From CAYHVK01 sp964360255 (GTDB lineage Bacteria > Bdellovibrionota > Bdellovibrionia > Bdellovibrionales > UBA1609), in assembly GCA_964360255.1 (NCBI GenBank), contig CAYHVK010000013.1:1-64000 (forward strand): a DNA stretch of 64,000 nucleotides. The letters are read 5' to 3'. Each line of letters starts with the position of its first letter. Positions within the stretch are counted from its first letter, which is position 1. Below the pieces are notes generated by a model. That model worked only from the letters and a program-made list of their open reading frames with translations, was not told the DNA's origin and made no database searches. The position numbers were made by a program, and so were the translations under genes. Below are positions 42,869 to 51,290 of the stretch, in pieces.

Positions 42869-44068
42869 TTAAGTCTTCTTAACCCAGCGCCAGAGAATGC
42901 CAATACAAATAATACTGATGGTGCCGAAGCTTAAAACTAGCGGTAAGATATCGTCATGAAAATACCGGCCCAAAAGCACACCGATAACAACCGAAATTAA
43001 AGTTTGAATCGAACCTAAAAGTGCAGAGGCCATTCCGGCAATATGTCCCAAGGGCTGCATAGCAAGAGCATTAAGATTGCCAAAGAGAAATCCCACTGAG
43101 AGAAAAGTTAAAATCATGTAACTCATAAAAAGCCAAAGCGGCGGCACGCCTAATTGAAGCTGAGTGAGATAAATTGAGAAAATGTTCGACAGCACGGCCA
43201 TACAAATAAAGGCAAAAAAGATCAGCCGATGCATTCCGAAAATCATGACTAAGCGAGAATTAAAAAATGAAGAAGCGCCAATAGCGAGAGCCAAAATGCC
43301 AAAGTACATCGGAAAGCTTTCGCCTACATGGAAGATGCTGGTGAAGATTTCTTGAACGGCACCGAGATAAGCGACAAAGATGCCGAATAGCAAACCAGAA
43401 ACAGCGATGCAGGCCACAGTTGTAGGCTGAGAGAATGTTTCTTTCACGCCATATTTAAGCTGGGCCAAGCTCAGTTTGCTGCGCGAAGCTTTGGGCAAAG
43501 TCTCATGTTGTCTAATACCAAACCAAGTCCACGTGAGTACACCAACGGCAAAAAGAACAATAAAAATGGCTCGCCAACTCGCAAAGAAAAGAACAGCCTG
43601 GCCCATCGTTGGTGCAATCGCCGGGACAAGAATGAAAATCGTCATAATAAGTGAAGTGATCTTCGCCATTGCATTACCGGAATATTCATCACGAACGAGC
43701 GCTAAAGAAATAATACGTGGCGCGGCCCCACCAAAACCTTGAAGAAAACGGCCAACGAGAAAGATTTCAAAGTTCGGAGCAAATCCTGACAGCACAGCTC
43801 CCACACAGAAAATAGCAACACCATAATAGATTGGTTGTTTACGGCCGATCACATCAGAAATAGGGCCGAACACGAGCTGTCCGATACCATACCCAAAAAA
43901 AAGAATTGCGATAATAAGCGAGAGATCATTCGGCGATTGAACATTCAGGTCTTCTGCAATTTTAGGGAAAGCAGGCAGCATTCCATCGATAGCAAGAGCG
44001 ATAATCGAGGTGAGAAGAGCCATTAAGATAACGAATTCGGTGCGAGCCAGATGCTTCGGTGTTGTCAT
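42869..44068 (-). CDS. MFS multidrug efflux transporter, Bcr/CflA type
   Basis: A 399-residue inner-membrane protein with twelve hydrophobic segments. The start (FVILMALLTSIIALAIDGML then FPKIAEDLNV) and the motif GIGQLVFGPISDVIGRKQPI are typical of the Bcr/CflA drug:proton antiporters (bicyclomycin and chloramphenicol resistance). The natural substrate is unknown. Two leftward genes lie upstream of it (44108-44482 and 44510-45622), but gaps of 27-39 bases leave it unclear whether they share a transcript. Confidence 0.88.
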   Translation of the reverse strand: MTTPKHLARTEFVILMALLTSIIALAIDGMLPAFPKIAEDLNVQSPNDLSLIIAILFFGYGIGQLVFGPISDVIGRKQPIYYGVAIFCVGAVLSGFAPNFEIFLVGRFLQGFGGAAPRIISLALVRDEYSGNAMAKITSLIMTIFILVPAIAPTMGQAVLFFASWRAIFIVLFAVGVLTWTWFGIRQHETLPKASRSKLSLAQLKYGVKETFSQPTTVACIAVSGLLFGIFVAYLGAVQEIFTSIFHVGESFPMYFGILALAIGASSFFNSRLVMIFGMHRLIFFAFICMAVLSNIFSIYLTQLQLGVPPLWLFMSYMILTFLSVGFLFGNLNALAMQPLGHIAGMASALLGSIQTLISVVIGVLLGRYFHDDILPLVLSFGTISIICIGILWRWVKKT

Positions 44069-44107
44069 TGGAATAGTCTTTACTTGAGGTTCAATTCAGC
44101 AACAAGT

Positions 44108-44482
44108 TTAAACTGCCACGCCGCCCTGGACTTCAGCTGCAGTCGGACCGAACATGTAGAAGAGAAGAGCCTGCACTAGAGCTAGTACAATGGCTCCAAG
44201 GAATGCCGGAAGCCAGCCATCGATATCAAAGCCTTTTAGTAATCCCGCCGACAGACGCAGAACGATGGCGTTCACAACAATTGTAAATAAACCGAGAGTT
44301 AAAATGTTAATAGGTAAAGTTAAGATCAAAAGAACAGGCCGGATTGTCATATTGAGAAGGCCGATGACCACAGATGCGATCATCGCGGCGCCGAAGCCTT
44401 TAAGCACAAAACCTGGAGTGAGGGCCGCAGTTACGTAAATAGCTAAAGCCGAGAGAATCCAAACACTAATCAATTCAAGCAT
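44108..44482 (-). CDS. Phage-holin family 4 / YvlD-like membrane protein
   Basis: A 124-residue protein with four hydrophobic segments, with the family pattern FGAAMIASVVIGLLNMTIRP then VLLILTLPINILTLGLF (Pfam family 04020). Despite its name, the family is bacterial and not shown to be a holin. The function is unknown, with links to envelope stress in some bacteria. No phage genes are near. Confidence 0.85.
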   Translation of the reverse strand: MLELISVWILSALAIYVTAALTPGFVLKGFGAAMIASVVIGLLNMTIRPVLLILTLPINILTLGLFTIVVNAIVLRLSAGLLKGFDIDGWLPAFLGAIVLALVQALLFYMFGPTAAEVQGGVAV

Positions 44483-44509
44483 GTAAAGCTCCCTTTAAGA
44501 GAGCTTTGT

Positions 44510-45622
44510 TTACTTGAGCTTTAATTTTACCACAAGTGCAAAGTGATCGCTGAAGCCGGCCCATGCTGGGTTATCAGCTCTGTGGTTATAGCGGTAAGGA
44601 ATAGCCATGCCGCTGTCATTCTTTTTAGTTAAGAATGTTGGAGCATGAATTCTGAATGAGGTCGGGTCTACTTCAAGACCAGTATTATCGTTTAGATTTT
44701 CGCTGATGAAGATGCGATCAAGTTCGTTCCAGTCATTGCGAGCACCGTAGTAGTAGCTGGCGGGAGGCATCTTGCCGTTCATTGGGTTCGCTGAAATATC
44801 AGAAAGCGGTTTCACATCAATAAGACCAGTTTTAGGAGATAAAACCACATCATTGATTGGGTTTGGGCTGTCAGTTGTTATCGTGTTGAAATCACCCATT
44901 ACAACTGCGTAGTAAGTCTCACCTTTAAATGAGCGTTCATTTGCATCTAAGAACTGAAGCATTTGTTCAGCTGCAATTAGACGTGATTTCGCTGGGCTTG
45001 CTTGTGAAGGCCAATGATTTGGGTAAACCGCGAGGATGGCATTATGACCAAAAGATTTTTTAATGCGAAAGTGAGCCACAGAAAGATTGCGCGTTGGGAA
45101 CATCGGGTTTTTAAGCTCTTGTTCTTTAAAACCAGCGGGTGCGAGCTTTGTAGTCTTATAAAGGATAACGTTATCGATGCCGCGAGCATCTGGGCCGTTA
45201 GTGATATAGAAGCCATCATAGCCAAGAGCGGTAGCGAGCATCTTAGTTACAGCGGCATTTTCAACTTCTGTTAATCCTAAAACATCAGGGAGGCTTCCGC
45301 TGGCGAGGATTGCTTTTTTCATTTGGGCGACTTTGATTTTTAGTTTGTCAGCTGTCCAATCTGTATCGAGGCAGTATTTTTTGCGAGTCGGGTTTTTATC
45401 TTTCTCACAAACGCCTTTTTCAGGATGTGCTTTGGGTAGAAATTCGTAGTCGTTTTTTCCAGCGTCGTGATCATTATCAAAAAGATTTTCAGCGTTGTAG
45501 CTCATAACCTTAATTTCGTTGGCGCCTGTGGCGACTTTGTAACCCGCATCCTGAGCGATCGCGAACGAGCCCAACAAAGAGATAAGAAGAAAACCTTTGA
45601 TGAACGCAAAAGACTTAAGCAT
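44510..45622 (-). CDS. Exported endonuclease/exonuclease/phosphatase-family protein
   Basis: A 370-residue protein with signal peptide (FAFIKGFLLISLLGSFAIAQ). The EEP active site looks complete: SYNAENLFDNDHD, LGLTEVEN, YPNHWPSQ, VVMGDFNTI, and FSDHFALVV at the end. Members are DNases, RNases, or phosphodiesterases that use Mg. Exported forms in predators may degrade prey nucleic acids, but activity here is only inferred. Two cysteines (GVCEKDK, KYCLDTD) may form a disulfide bond. Confidence 0.85.
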   Translation of the reverse strand: MLKSFAFIKGFLLISLLGSFAIAQDAGYKVATGANEIKVMSYNAENLFDNDHDAGKNDYEFLPKAHPEKGVCEKDKNPTRKKYCLDTDWTADKLKIKVAQMKKAILASGSLPDVLGLTEVENAAVTKMLATALGYDGFYITNGPDARGIDNVILYKTTKLAPAGFKEQELKNPMFPTRNLSVAHFRIKKSFGHNAILAVYPNHWPSQASPAKSRLIAAEQMLQFLDANERSFKGETYYAVVMGDFNTITTDSPNPINDVVLSPKTGLIDVKPLSDISANPMNGKMPPASYYYGARNDWNELDRIFISENLNDNTGLEVDPTSFRIHAPTFLTKKNDSGMAIPYRYNHRADNPAWAGFSDHFALVVKLKLK

Positions 45623-45874
45623 TAGAACCCCCCTAGCTTATGACCCAACGACTATTATCTAATTGGGAAGGTAGCGCATCCGTTAGTTGGAAGTCTAACA
45701 GAGAAAAAATTATACGGTTGTTGTTAAGCCAGCGATAAGTTTGCGACGCGCAGAGTCATGTTATCTGATCAGAATCTTATTAGACGGCGAGTCGGTTTGA
45801 TAAATACGCTTTTCTACAATGGACTTAGAGTGCTACTACACGTGCTTCGGAATATCTAATATTGGGGGGTCATT

Positions 45875-46792
45875 GTGTTTAAGAAACAGATTATTTTGCT
45901 CGTTGGGCTTTTCGCGGCATTAGCCATGACTTCATGCACACGCGATCGCGGGGTGCCAGGTTCAGAAAAAAATCCTCTTAAATTTTTGCTCGTCCCATCT
46001 GTTGATGCAAAACTTCTTGAGAACACAGCAAAAGACATCAAGGTCTACCTTGAGAAAAACACTCCTTATAAATATGAATTCAATGTACCGAACAGTTACG
46101 TAGCAGTGGTTGAAGCCTTCGGAACAAAACGTGCCGACATCGCATCGCTTAATACATTCGGTTACATCATGGCTCATGACAGATACAAAACTCAGGCGAG
46201 AATCACATTCATTCGTCACGGTAGCGAAACTTACCAGTCACAAATTATTGCCCGTGCTGATTCAAAAATTAAAGTGCTAAAAGACATCGATAAGAAGAAG
46301 TTCGCATACGTAGACCCTGCGTCTACATCTGGATACTTGATGCCTGCGAAACTCTTCATGGAAGCAAAAATCAAACCTGCTGAAACTGTATTTGCTAACA
46401 AGCACGATAACGTTGTGATGATGGTTTACCAAAAGCAAGTTGATGCCGGTGCGACATTCTACTCTCCACCAAATGCTAAAGGCGAAATGGAAGATGCTCG
46501 CCGCTTGGTGCTTAAGCAATATCCAGATGTTGCTGATAAAGTTAAAATCATTCAATTGACTGAGCCGATTCCAAACGATCCCATCGTATTCAGAGAAGAT
46601 CTTCCCGAAGAAATCAAAGAGACGGTTATTAATGCGCTTATGACTTACATGGGCACTGAAGAGGGCAAAAAAGTTTTCGGCGACATCTACGGTATCACGG
46701 GCATGGTTCGTGCGACAGATGCACGTTACGATGGCGTCCGCGAGATGCTTAAGACTTTAGGCAAATCAGCAGCTGAGTTATCGAAGAAGTAA
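45875..46792 (+). CDS. phnD: Phosphonate/phosphate ABC transporter substrate-binding lipoprotein
   Basis: A 305-residue periplasmic binding lipoprotein. The signal MFKKQIILLVGLFAALAMTS ends in Cys21 with a lipobox-like MTSC. The PhnD-type fold is shown by FLLVPSVDAKLL, RADIASLNTFGYIMAH, and FAYVDPASTSGYLMP. Relatives bind phosphonates, phosphite or phosphate. The start is GTG 45875 after a GGGGGG ribosome-binding site. First gene of phnDCE; no phosphonate-degrading genes are near. Confidence 0.9.
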   Translation: MFKKQIILLVGLFAALAMTSCTRDRGVPGSEKNPLKFLLVPSVDAKLLENTAKDIKVYLEKNTPYKYEFNVPNSYVAVVEAFGTKRADIASLNTFGYIMAHDRYKTQARITFIRHGSETYQSQIIARADSKIKVLKDIDKKKFAYVDPASTSGYLMPAKLFMEAKIKPAETVFANKHDNVVMMVYQKQVDAGATFYSPPNAKGEMEDARRLVLKQYPDVADKVKIIQLTEPIPNDPIVFREDLPEEIKETVINALMTYMGTEEGKKVFGDIYGITGMVRATDARYDGVREMLKTLGKSAAELSKK

Positions 46793-46803
46793 GAGGAGTC
46801 AGA

Positions 46804-47589
46804 GTGTCTACTAACGGAGCACAAACCCCAATTCTTTCAGTTAAAAACCTGAACATCATTTATCCAAATGGTGTTCATGCCCTAAAGAATGTTTCATTTG
46901 ATGTAATGCCTGGGGAATTTCTAGTCATTATAGGTCTCAGCGGATCTGGTAAGTCGAGCTTACTTCGCTGTATCAATCACTTAAACGCAGCCACTTCTGG
47001 CGAAATTCTTTTTCATGGTAAAGATATTGCTCAGGTCAAAGGCAAAGACGAACGCGAACTGCGCCGCCGCGTTGCTATGATTTTTCAGCACTTCAATCTT
47101 GTGGGTCGTCATACTGTTCAAAGCAACGTACTTATGGGCCGTCTTTCGCAAACGAATTCACTAAAGAGTGTATTCGGAATGTTCTCAGATGAAGATAAAC
47201 AAAAAGCTCTCGATTATTTGAAGCTCGTTGGTATTAGTGAAAAAGCGCGTATTCGCGCCGATCAATTATCGGGTGGCCAGCAGCAGCGTGTAGCAATTGC
47301 ACGCGCACTTGTTCAGGGTCCTGAAATTTTATTGGCGGACGAACCTGTTGCGAGTCTTGACCCAGCAACTTGTCACGTAGTTATGGATTATCTTGAAAAA
47401 GTGAATAAAGAACTCGGTATTACTATTATGTGTAACCTTCACTTTTTAAGTTTAGTGCGTCGTTATGCCACTCGCGTAATCGCACTTAAAGGTGGGGAGC
47501 TCGTTTACAACGGGCGCCCAACTGAAATTGATGAGAATTGGTTCAAGCAAATCTATGGCGAGGCCGCGAAAGAAGTTCATGTCAACTAA
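46804..47589 (+). CDS. phnC: Phosphonate ABC transporter ATP-binding protein
   Basis: ABC ATPase, 261 residues. Walker A is GLSGSGKSSLLR, the signature LSGGQQQRVAIARAL, Walker B ILLADEPVASLDP. The order and partners identify PhnC. The start is GTG 46804 after AGAGGAG; the last 11 bases overlap phnE. Confidence 0.93.
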   Translation: MSTNGAQTPILSVKNLNIIYPNGVHALKNVSFDVMPGEFLVIIGLSGSGKSSLLRCINHLNAATSGEILFHGKDIAQVKGKDERELRRRVAMIFQHFNLVGRHTVQSNVLMGRLSQTNSLKSVFGMFSDEDKQKALDYLKLVGISEKARIRADQLSGGQQQRVAIARALVQGPEILLADEPVASLDPATCHVVMDYLEKVNKELGITIMCNLHFLSLVRRYATRVIALKGGELVYNGRPTEIDENWFKQIYGEAAKEVHVN

Positions 47590-48622
47590 AGCTAGATCAA
47601 ACATTAAATCATTGGTTTTTGATTCAATTCTTTTAGCCTATCTATTCTGTGTGGCGCTGGTTGTTTTATTTCAGCCAACCCAAGAGCAGCAAATGGCTGA
47701 TATGGGACTTCACTGTCTTATTGCATTAGGTACTTTGGTGGCAGGATTTGCTGTGACTAAAGTTCTCAATAAATTTGGTGTTATTACTTTAGGGCTTAGC
47801 GTTTTCGAGCCGAAGCACGATAAATTAAAGCGCGAACCTAAAACTTGGTTCAAAACTTTCTGGGGCATTCAGTTTATCGTGACGTTTGTTGTAACTTTCG
47901 TTGTTGCAACTGTACTCACGCGCTTCAGTTTCTATGAAATTTTCGATGCTGAAGGTTATGCGGGCGCTGTTCGTATTTTCACGGCGCTTGTGACTCCGAA
48001 CTGGAGTGTTTTGCCTTCAGGTATTTTAGCAGTTATCGAAACTATCTTTATGGCTTTTATGGCAACGATGGTGGCGATTCCGATCGCGTTTTTTATGGCA
48101 TTTTTCTGCGCGAAAAATATCATGGGTAAGAGCACGACGAATATGACGATTTATTTCTTGCTGCGTACGTTCCTCAACGTAACTCGCTCGATTGAACCGC
48201 TGATTTGGGCCATTATCTTTTCGGTATGGGTGGGAATCGGTCCGTTTGCGGGTATGCTCGCACTTATGATTCACTCAGTAGCGTCGTTAACGAAACAATA
48301 CTCAGAAATTATTGAGAGCGTTGATAACGGACCTATCGAAGGTATCGTAGCTACAGGGGCCAACTCTGTTCAGGCCATTTGGTTTGGTATTGTGCCTCAA
48401 GTTGTTCTGCCTTATATCTCGTTCACTATATATAGATGGGATATTAACGTGCGTATGGCGACTGTTATCGGTCTTGTCGGCGGCGGTGGTATCGGTACGC
48501 TTTTGATTCAGTATCAGGGACAAGCTCTCTGGAATGAAGTCGGCACTTTGGCGTTCTTGATCGTTCTCGTCGTATGGTCTTTAGATACGGCTAGCGCCTA
48601 TATTCGTGAAGCTTTAAAGTGA
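47579..48622 (+). CDS. phnE: Phosphonate ABC transporter permease
   Basis: Inner-membrane permease, 347 residues, with about seven hydrophobic segments. The family-specific stretch is RTFLNVTRSIEPLIWAIIFS, followed by the coupling region EGIVATGANSVQAIWFGIVP and GLVGGGGIGTLLI. The start is ATG 47579 (MSTKARSNIKSLVFDS), overlapping phnC; the frame is open further upstream but that only mirrors phnC. A small hairpin (GGGCT/AGCCC near 48632-48648) follows without a T-run. Confidence 0.93.
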   Translation: MSTKARSNIKSLVFDSILLAYLFCVALVVLFQPTQEQQMADMGLHCLIALGTLVAGFAVTKVLNKFGVITLGLSVFEPKHDKLKREPKTWFKTFWGIQFIVTFVVTFVVATVLTRFSFYEIFDAEGYAGAVRIFTALVTPNWSVLPSGILAVIETIFMAFMATMVAIPIAFFMAFFCAKNIMGKSTTNMTIYFLLRTFLNVTRSIEPLIWAIIFSVWVGIGPFAGMLALMIHSVASLTKQYSEIIESVDNGPIEGIVATGANSVQAIWFGIVPQVVLPYISFTIYRWDINVRMATVIGLVGGGGIGTLLIQYQGQALWNEVGTLAFLIVLVVWSLDTASAYIREALK

Positions 48623-48693
48623 CGAATTTGGGCTATTTTTCAGCCCATTAGACACTTCAATCACCCTAAATTAGATATAAATAGGGCTTTAAA

Positions 48694-48708
48694 TGGCACC
48701 TTCCTCGC
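48694..48708 (+). promoter_or_regulatory. Candidate sigma-54 promoter with one mismatch
   Basis: TGGCA-CCTTCC-TCGC has the GG/GC spacing of a sigma-54 promoter; TCGC replaces TTGC. The predicted start, near 48720, gives a 21-base leader with AAAAGG (48725-48730) before the ATG at 48741. Confidence 0.45.
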
Positions 48709-48740
48709 ACATCCTAACGGGTGAAAAAGGATGGTGTTCT

Positions 48741-50012
48741 ATGTCTTCACTTATTATTTCACGTATTATCTTAGGTGCTTTCTTGGCCGTGTCTCTTTCT
48801 GCTTGTAGCAAAGACAGCAAAGGCTCGAAGGCCACTGTTCGTAATAAAGGTGGACAACAAACTGGTGCGCAAAAACCGGGCACACCATCGCTTGATGCAG
48901 ATGCGGCCAAAGCAGCCGCAGATAAATCTGTAGACGAGGCATCAAAACCTGCTGATGAGTCGAAGCCAACACCTAGTGACGAGATCATTTCGGATGATGA
49001 TTTAGATTCAGAAAAAACTCCTGTTATCTCTGGTGGTGGCGGCATTACGGTAAAACCGTTAGCTCCAAAGCTAGCTGTAAATAAGCCAGCAGCTCCGGCC
49101 CCAGCAGCAGCATCAGTTGTTAAACCCGTGCCAGTGGCTAAGCCAGCCCCAACACCTGCGCCTAAGGCGACTCCCGCTGTAACGAAGCCAGCTCAAGTCC
49201 CTGTTGCTAAAGCTCCAGCAAAAGAAGAATCAAAACCAGCTCCTGCTAAAGTTGAAGCTAAACCACAAGTTAAATCAGAAGAGAAGCCAGTTGTAAAATC
49301 GGCTGCAGTAATTGCTAAGCCTGACGCTAAAAAACCGGCGGCAGTAACAAATGATAATAAGCCAGCGCCTAAAAAAGTTGTGACTCCTGCTAAATCGACT
49401 TCAAAGCCAGCTCCGTCAGTTTCTGATAAAGCTGATGAAGCCAAGCGCCTTGCAGATGAAAAGTCGAAAGCAGATGTTGAACGCGAAGCCGCTCGTCGAA
49501 CACTAGTTGTTAAAACACCAGAAGACTTAGATAAGGACGACACGTCAAAAGAAAATCTTGGTAGCTCGGGTTATAAAACCATAGTTGATCAGTTACTTGC
49601 TAAGATCGAAATGAAGTCAGCATCAGTTGTTGCTAAAATTGCAGATAATAATTACTTCTCATTTGAGCAGCGCCCAGTTCGCTCAGTACCGACATTGATT
49701 TATGATGCGCTTATCTCTTCTAAAGCTTGCGATTCAGAGACTAGCTCGGGTTGTTTATTAATTGAAGTTTCTAAGAAAAACACCGTTGTACTTTCATATA
49801 TTGGTACTCAGACAAAATTTAATGAAGCAACCAAGCGCAGAGAGACATTCTTCTATCGCAATGATATATCTAGTGTAGATGCAGAAACTCAGGCGAACAT
49901 TGAAAAATTGAGCCGTATTGCTGGTGGCAAAACTGTTGTGTTCACAAGCGTGAAAACTGCGGCCCTCGAGGCAGGTTCAGGACCACTCACGGCAGACGCC
50001 CCAAAGAACTAA
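48741..50012 (+). CDS. Lipoprotein with Ala/Pro/Lys-rich spacer
   Basis: A 423-residue protein. The start MSSLIISRIILGAFLAVSLSAC gives a lipobox LSAC. Residues about 25-260 are low complexity, dominated by Ala, Pro and Lys (KPAAPAPAAAS and similar), much like TonB- or periplasm-spanning linkers. The last 150 residues form a folded domain (YKTIVDQLLAKIEMKSASVV to the end), with one Cys pair (ACDSETSSGCL). The domain is not recognised. The linker could reach across the peptidoglycan. ATG 48741 is chosen because the frame upstream lies in the promoter. A terminator follows. Confidence 0.72.
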   Translation: MSSLIISRIILGAFLAVSLSACSKDSKGSKATVRNKGGQQTGAQKPGTPSLDADAAKAAADKSVDEASKPADESKPTPSDEIISDDDLDSEKTPVISGGGGITVKPLAPKLAVNKPAAPAPAAASVVKPVPVAKPAPTPAPKATPAVTKPAQVPVAKAPAKEESKPAPAKVEAKPQVKSEEKPVVKSAAVIAKPDAKKPAAVTNDNKPAPKKVVTPAKSTSKPAPSVSDKADEAKRLADEKSKADVEREAARRTLVVKTPEDLDKDDTSKENLGSSGYKTIVDQLLAKIEMKSASVVAKIADNNYFSFEQRPVRSVPTLIYDALISSKACDSETSSGCLLIEVSKKNTVVLSYIGTQTKFNEATKRRETFFYRNDISSVDAETQANIEKLSRIAGGKTVVFTSVKTAALEAGSGPLTADAPKN

Positions 50013-50064
50013 TAATTCAGGCCAGGATTGGTTTTCATAACCAGTCCTTAAATTAGCAAAGGCC

Positions 50065-50101
50065 ACGGCCTGTTCTGAGACATGACAGGCCGTTTCTTTT
50101 T
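50065..50101 (+). terminator. Intrinsic terminator after the lipoprotein
   Basis: Perfect 9-base arms ACGGCCTGT (50065-50073) and ACAGGCCGT (50085-50093), loop of 11 bases, followed by TTCTTTTTT. Confidence 0.88.
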
Positions 50102-50145
50102 TAAGGACTATTTAACTTCTTCAAAAAATTTCCGATTCGTTAATC

Positions 50146-50469
50146 ATGCCAGTGATTCACATTACGATTAAAGATAAAGTCCAGACCATCTCTCTTCCAG
50201 AAGTCTTTAGTGATGAAGCAGCAAAAGAATTTGATGTAGAATCAAAATCTTGGTTGCTTGGCGATGCTCATCTCTATGTTTTAGATTTTAAAAAAGTCGA
50301 GACGCTTTTGAAAAGTGAATACCGAGTCATTCTTTCTTTCTGCACAACGGCAGCAAAGGTGGATAAAAAAGTAGTTAGCATTCATGTGTCGCCGCAACTT
50401 ATAAAGCAATTTAAAAAAGACGGCGTTGAATCGATGATCAATATTTTTGATATTAAAAAAGAAGCCTAA
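50146..50469 (+). CDS. STAS-like domain protein
   Basis: A 107-residue protein with the length and strand pattern of a STAS domain (anti-sigma factor antagonist fold). YVLDFKKVETLLKSEYRVIL aligns with the usual DLSGVxxIDSSGLGxL region, leaving one serine at the phosphorylation position. The end has the typical amphipathic helix (QLIKQFKKDGVESMINIF). No anti-sigma kinase gene is near. It overlaps the convergent DUF1365 gene by 4 bases. The call is tentative since conservation is low. Confidence 0.5.
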   Translation: MPVIHITIKDKVQTISLPEVFSDEAAKEFDVESKSWLLGDAHLYVLDFKKVETLLKSEYRVILSFCTTAAKVDKKVVSIHVSPQLIKQFKKDGVESMINIFDIKKEA

Positions 50470-51290
50470 GACTTTCGTGCGATAGGCGCAGCCGCCGTCG
50501 ACATTGAGTTAGGTGATTCTGGCTTTTTATAAAATTTCGCTTTCTTGAAAAATAAAAGAAGGGCGTGAAAATGAATCAAGAAAATTATCTTAACCGTCAG
50601 TAGTGGATAGCCCAAGAAGGTTTTAAGTGCGGCACTAGAAGACCATTCATTCTTCTCTGCCTGCATCCATGTTACAAGAGTGGGTGAGCTGCTGGTATTC
50701 TGATCATAATAAATAATATCAAGACGGCTTTTACTCTCATTTGAGAGAGGATGACCTGTGACCTTAAACTTATACATTCCTTGTACATTGAAAAACGGAG
50801 AGACATGAAAGTTCTTATTGGACTCAAATGCATCGCCATTTTGAATTGGTGCAAGGCCTGGGTGAGTGAGCAAGTAATTGTGAGTCTCACCAAAAGTATT
50901 ATTCACTTCACACAGTATGCTAATAAGCTCTTGCTTATCATTGTAAGAGTACCAAACGCTAATGGGATTGAATGTGTAGCCTAATATTCTTGGGAAGGCC
51001 TGAAGCCAGGCTTGGGCTGGTTTGAAGTCGTGGCCAGCTTGGGAATGAACGTGCTCTAACCACTTGCGTAGGTCTCCGTCAGAGCTGCTTCTCTCTTGAG
51101 AGTAGCGAGCGTGGTCTTTCTTAAAAAAACTGATAAGATTCCAGCCATTCACCGAGAAAAAAGCATTGCTGCTTTCATCAATCTGATCGATGTCCATGCA
51201 TAAGTAATAAATATTATAGATAAACTCATGCGGTTTGGGCATAAAGCGTTTATGAAAAACTTGCCCTTTATAAAGATACAACGAGTTCAT
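50466..51290 (-). CDS. DUF1365 protein
   Basis: A 274-residue protein with DUF1365 patterns: LYLYKGQVFHKRFMPKPHEF at the start and FPRILGYTFNPISVWYSYND in the middle, then EVNNTFGETHNYLL. DUF1365 proteins occur with a COG2907 flavoprotein and cyclopropane-fatty-acid synthases, in lipid modification under oxidative or light stress. It overlaps the flavoprotein gene upstream by 23 bases, so the two are coupled. No cyclopropane synthase is present in the window. Confidence 0.87.
   Translation of the reverse strand: MNSLYLYKGQVFHKRFMPKPHEFIYNIYYLCMDIDQIDESSNAFFSVNGWNLISFFKKDHARYSQERSSSDGDLRKWLEHVHSQAGHDFKPAQAWLQAFPRILGYTFNPISVWYSYNDKQELISILCEVNNTFGETHNYLLTHPGLAPIQNGDAFESNKNFHVSPFFNVQGMYKFKVTGHPLSNESKSRLDIIYYDQNTSSSPTLVTWMQAEKNEWSSSAALKTFLGYPLLTVKIIFLIHFHALLLFFKKAKFYKKPESPNSMSTAAAPIARKS

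Noticed and set aside
44108..44482. Prophage remnant suggested by the phage-holin family name
   Set aside because: The family is common on bacterial chromosomes; no phage structural, integrase or lysis gene is near.
47492..47578. Upstream extension of phnE
   Set aside because: It overlaps the conserved end of phnC in another frame; ATG 47579 gives a typical permease start.
48632..48648. Hairpin GGGCT/AGCCC after phnE as a terminator
   Set aside because: Only five pairs and no T-run follows.
49070..49460. Ala/Pro/Lys repeats as a tandem DNA repeat or CRISPR
   Set aside because: They are codon-level low complexity within a lipoprotein linker, with irregular unit lengths and no spacer pattern.
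50025..50053. GGATTGGTT/AACCAGTCC hairpin as a terminator
   Set aside because: No T-run follows; the better terminator is at 50065-50101.
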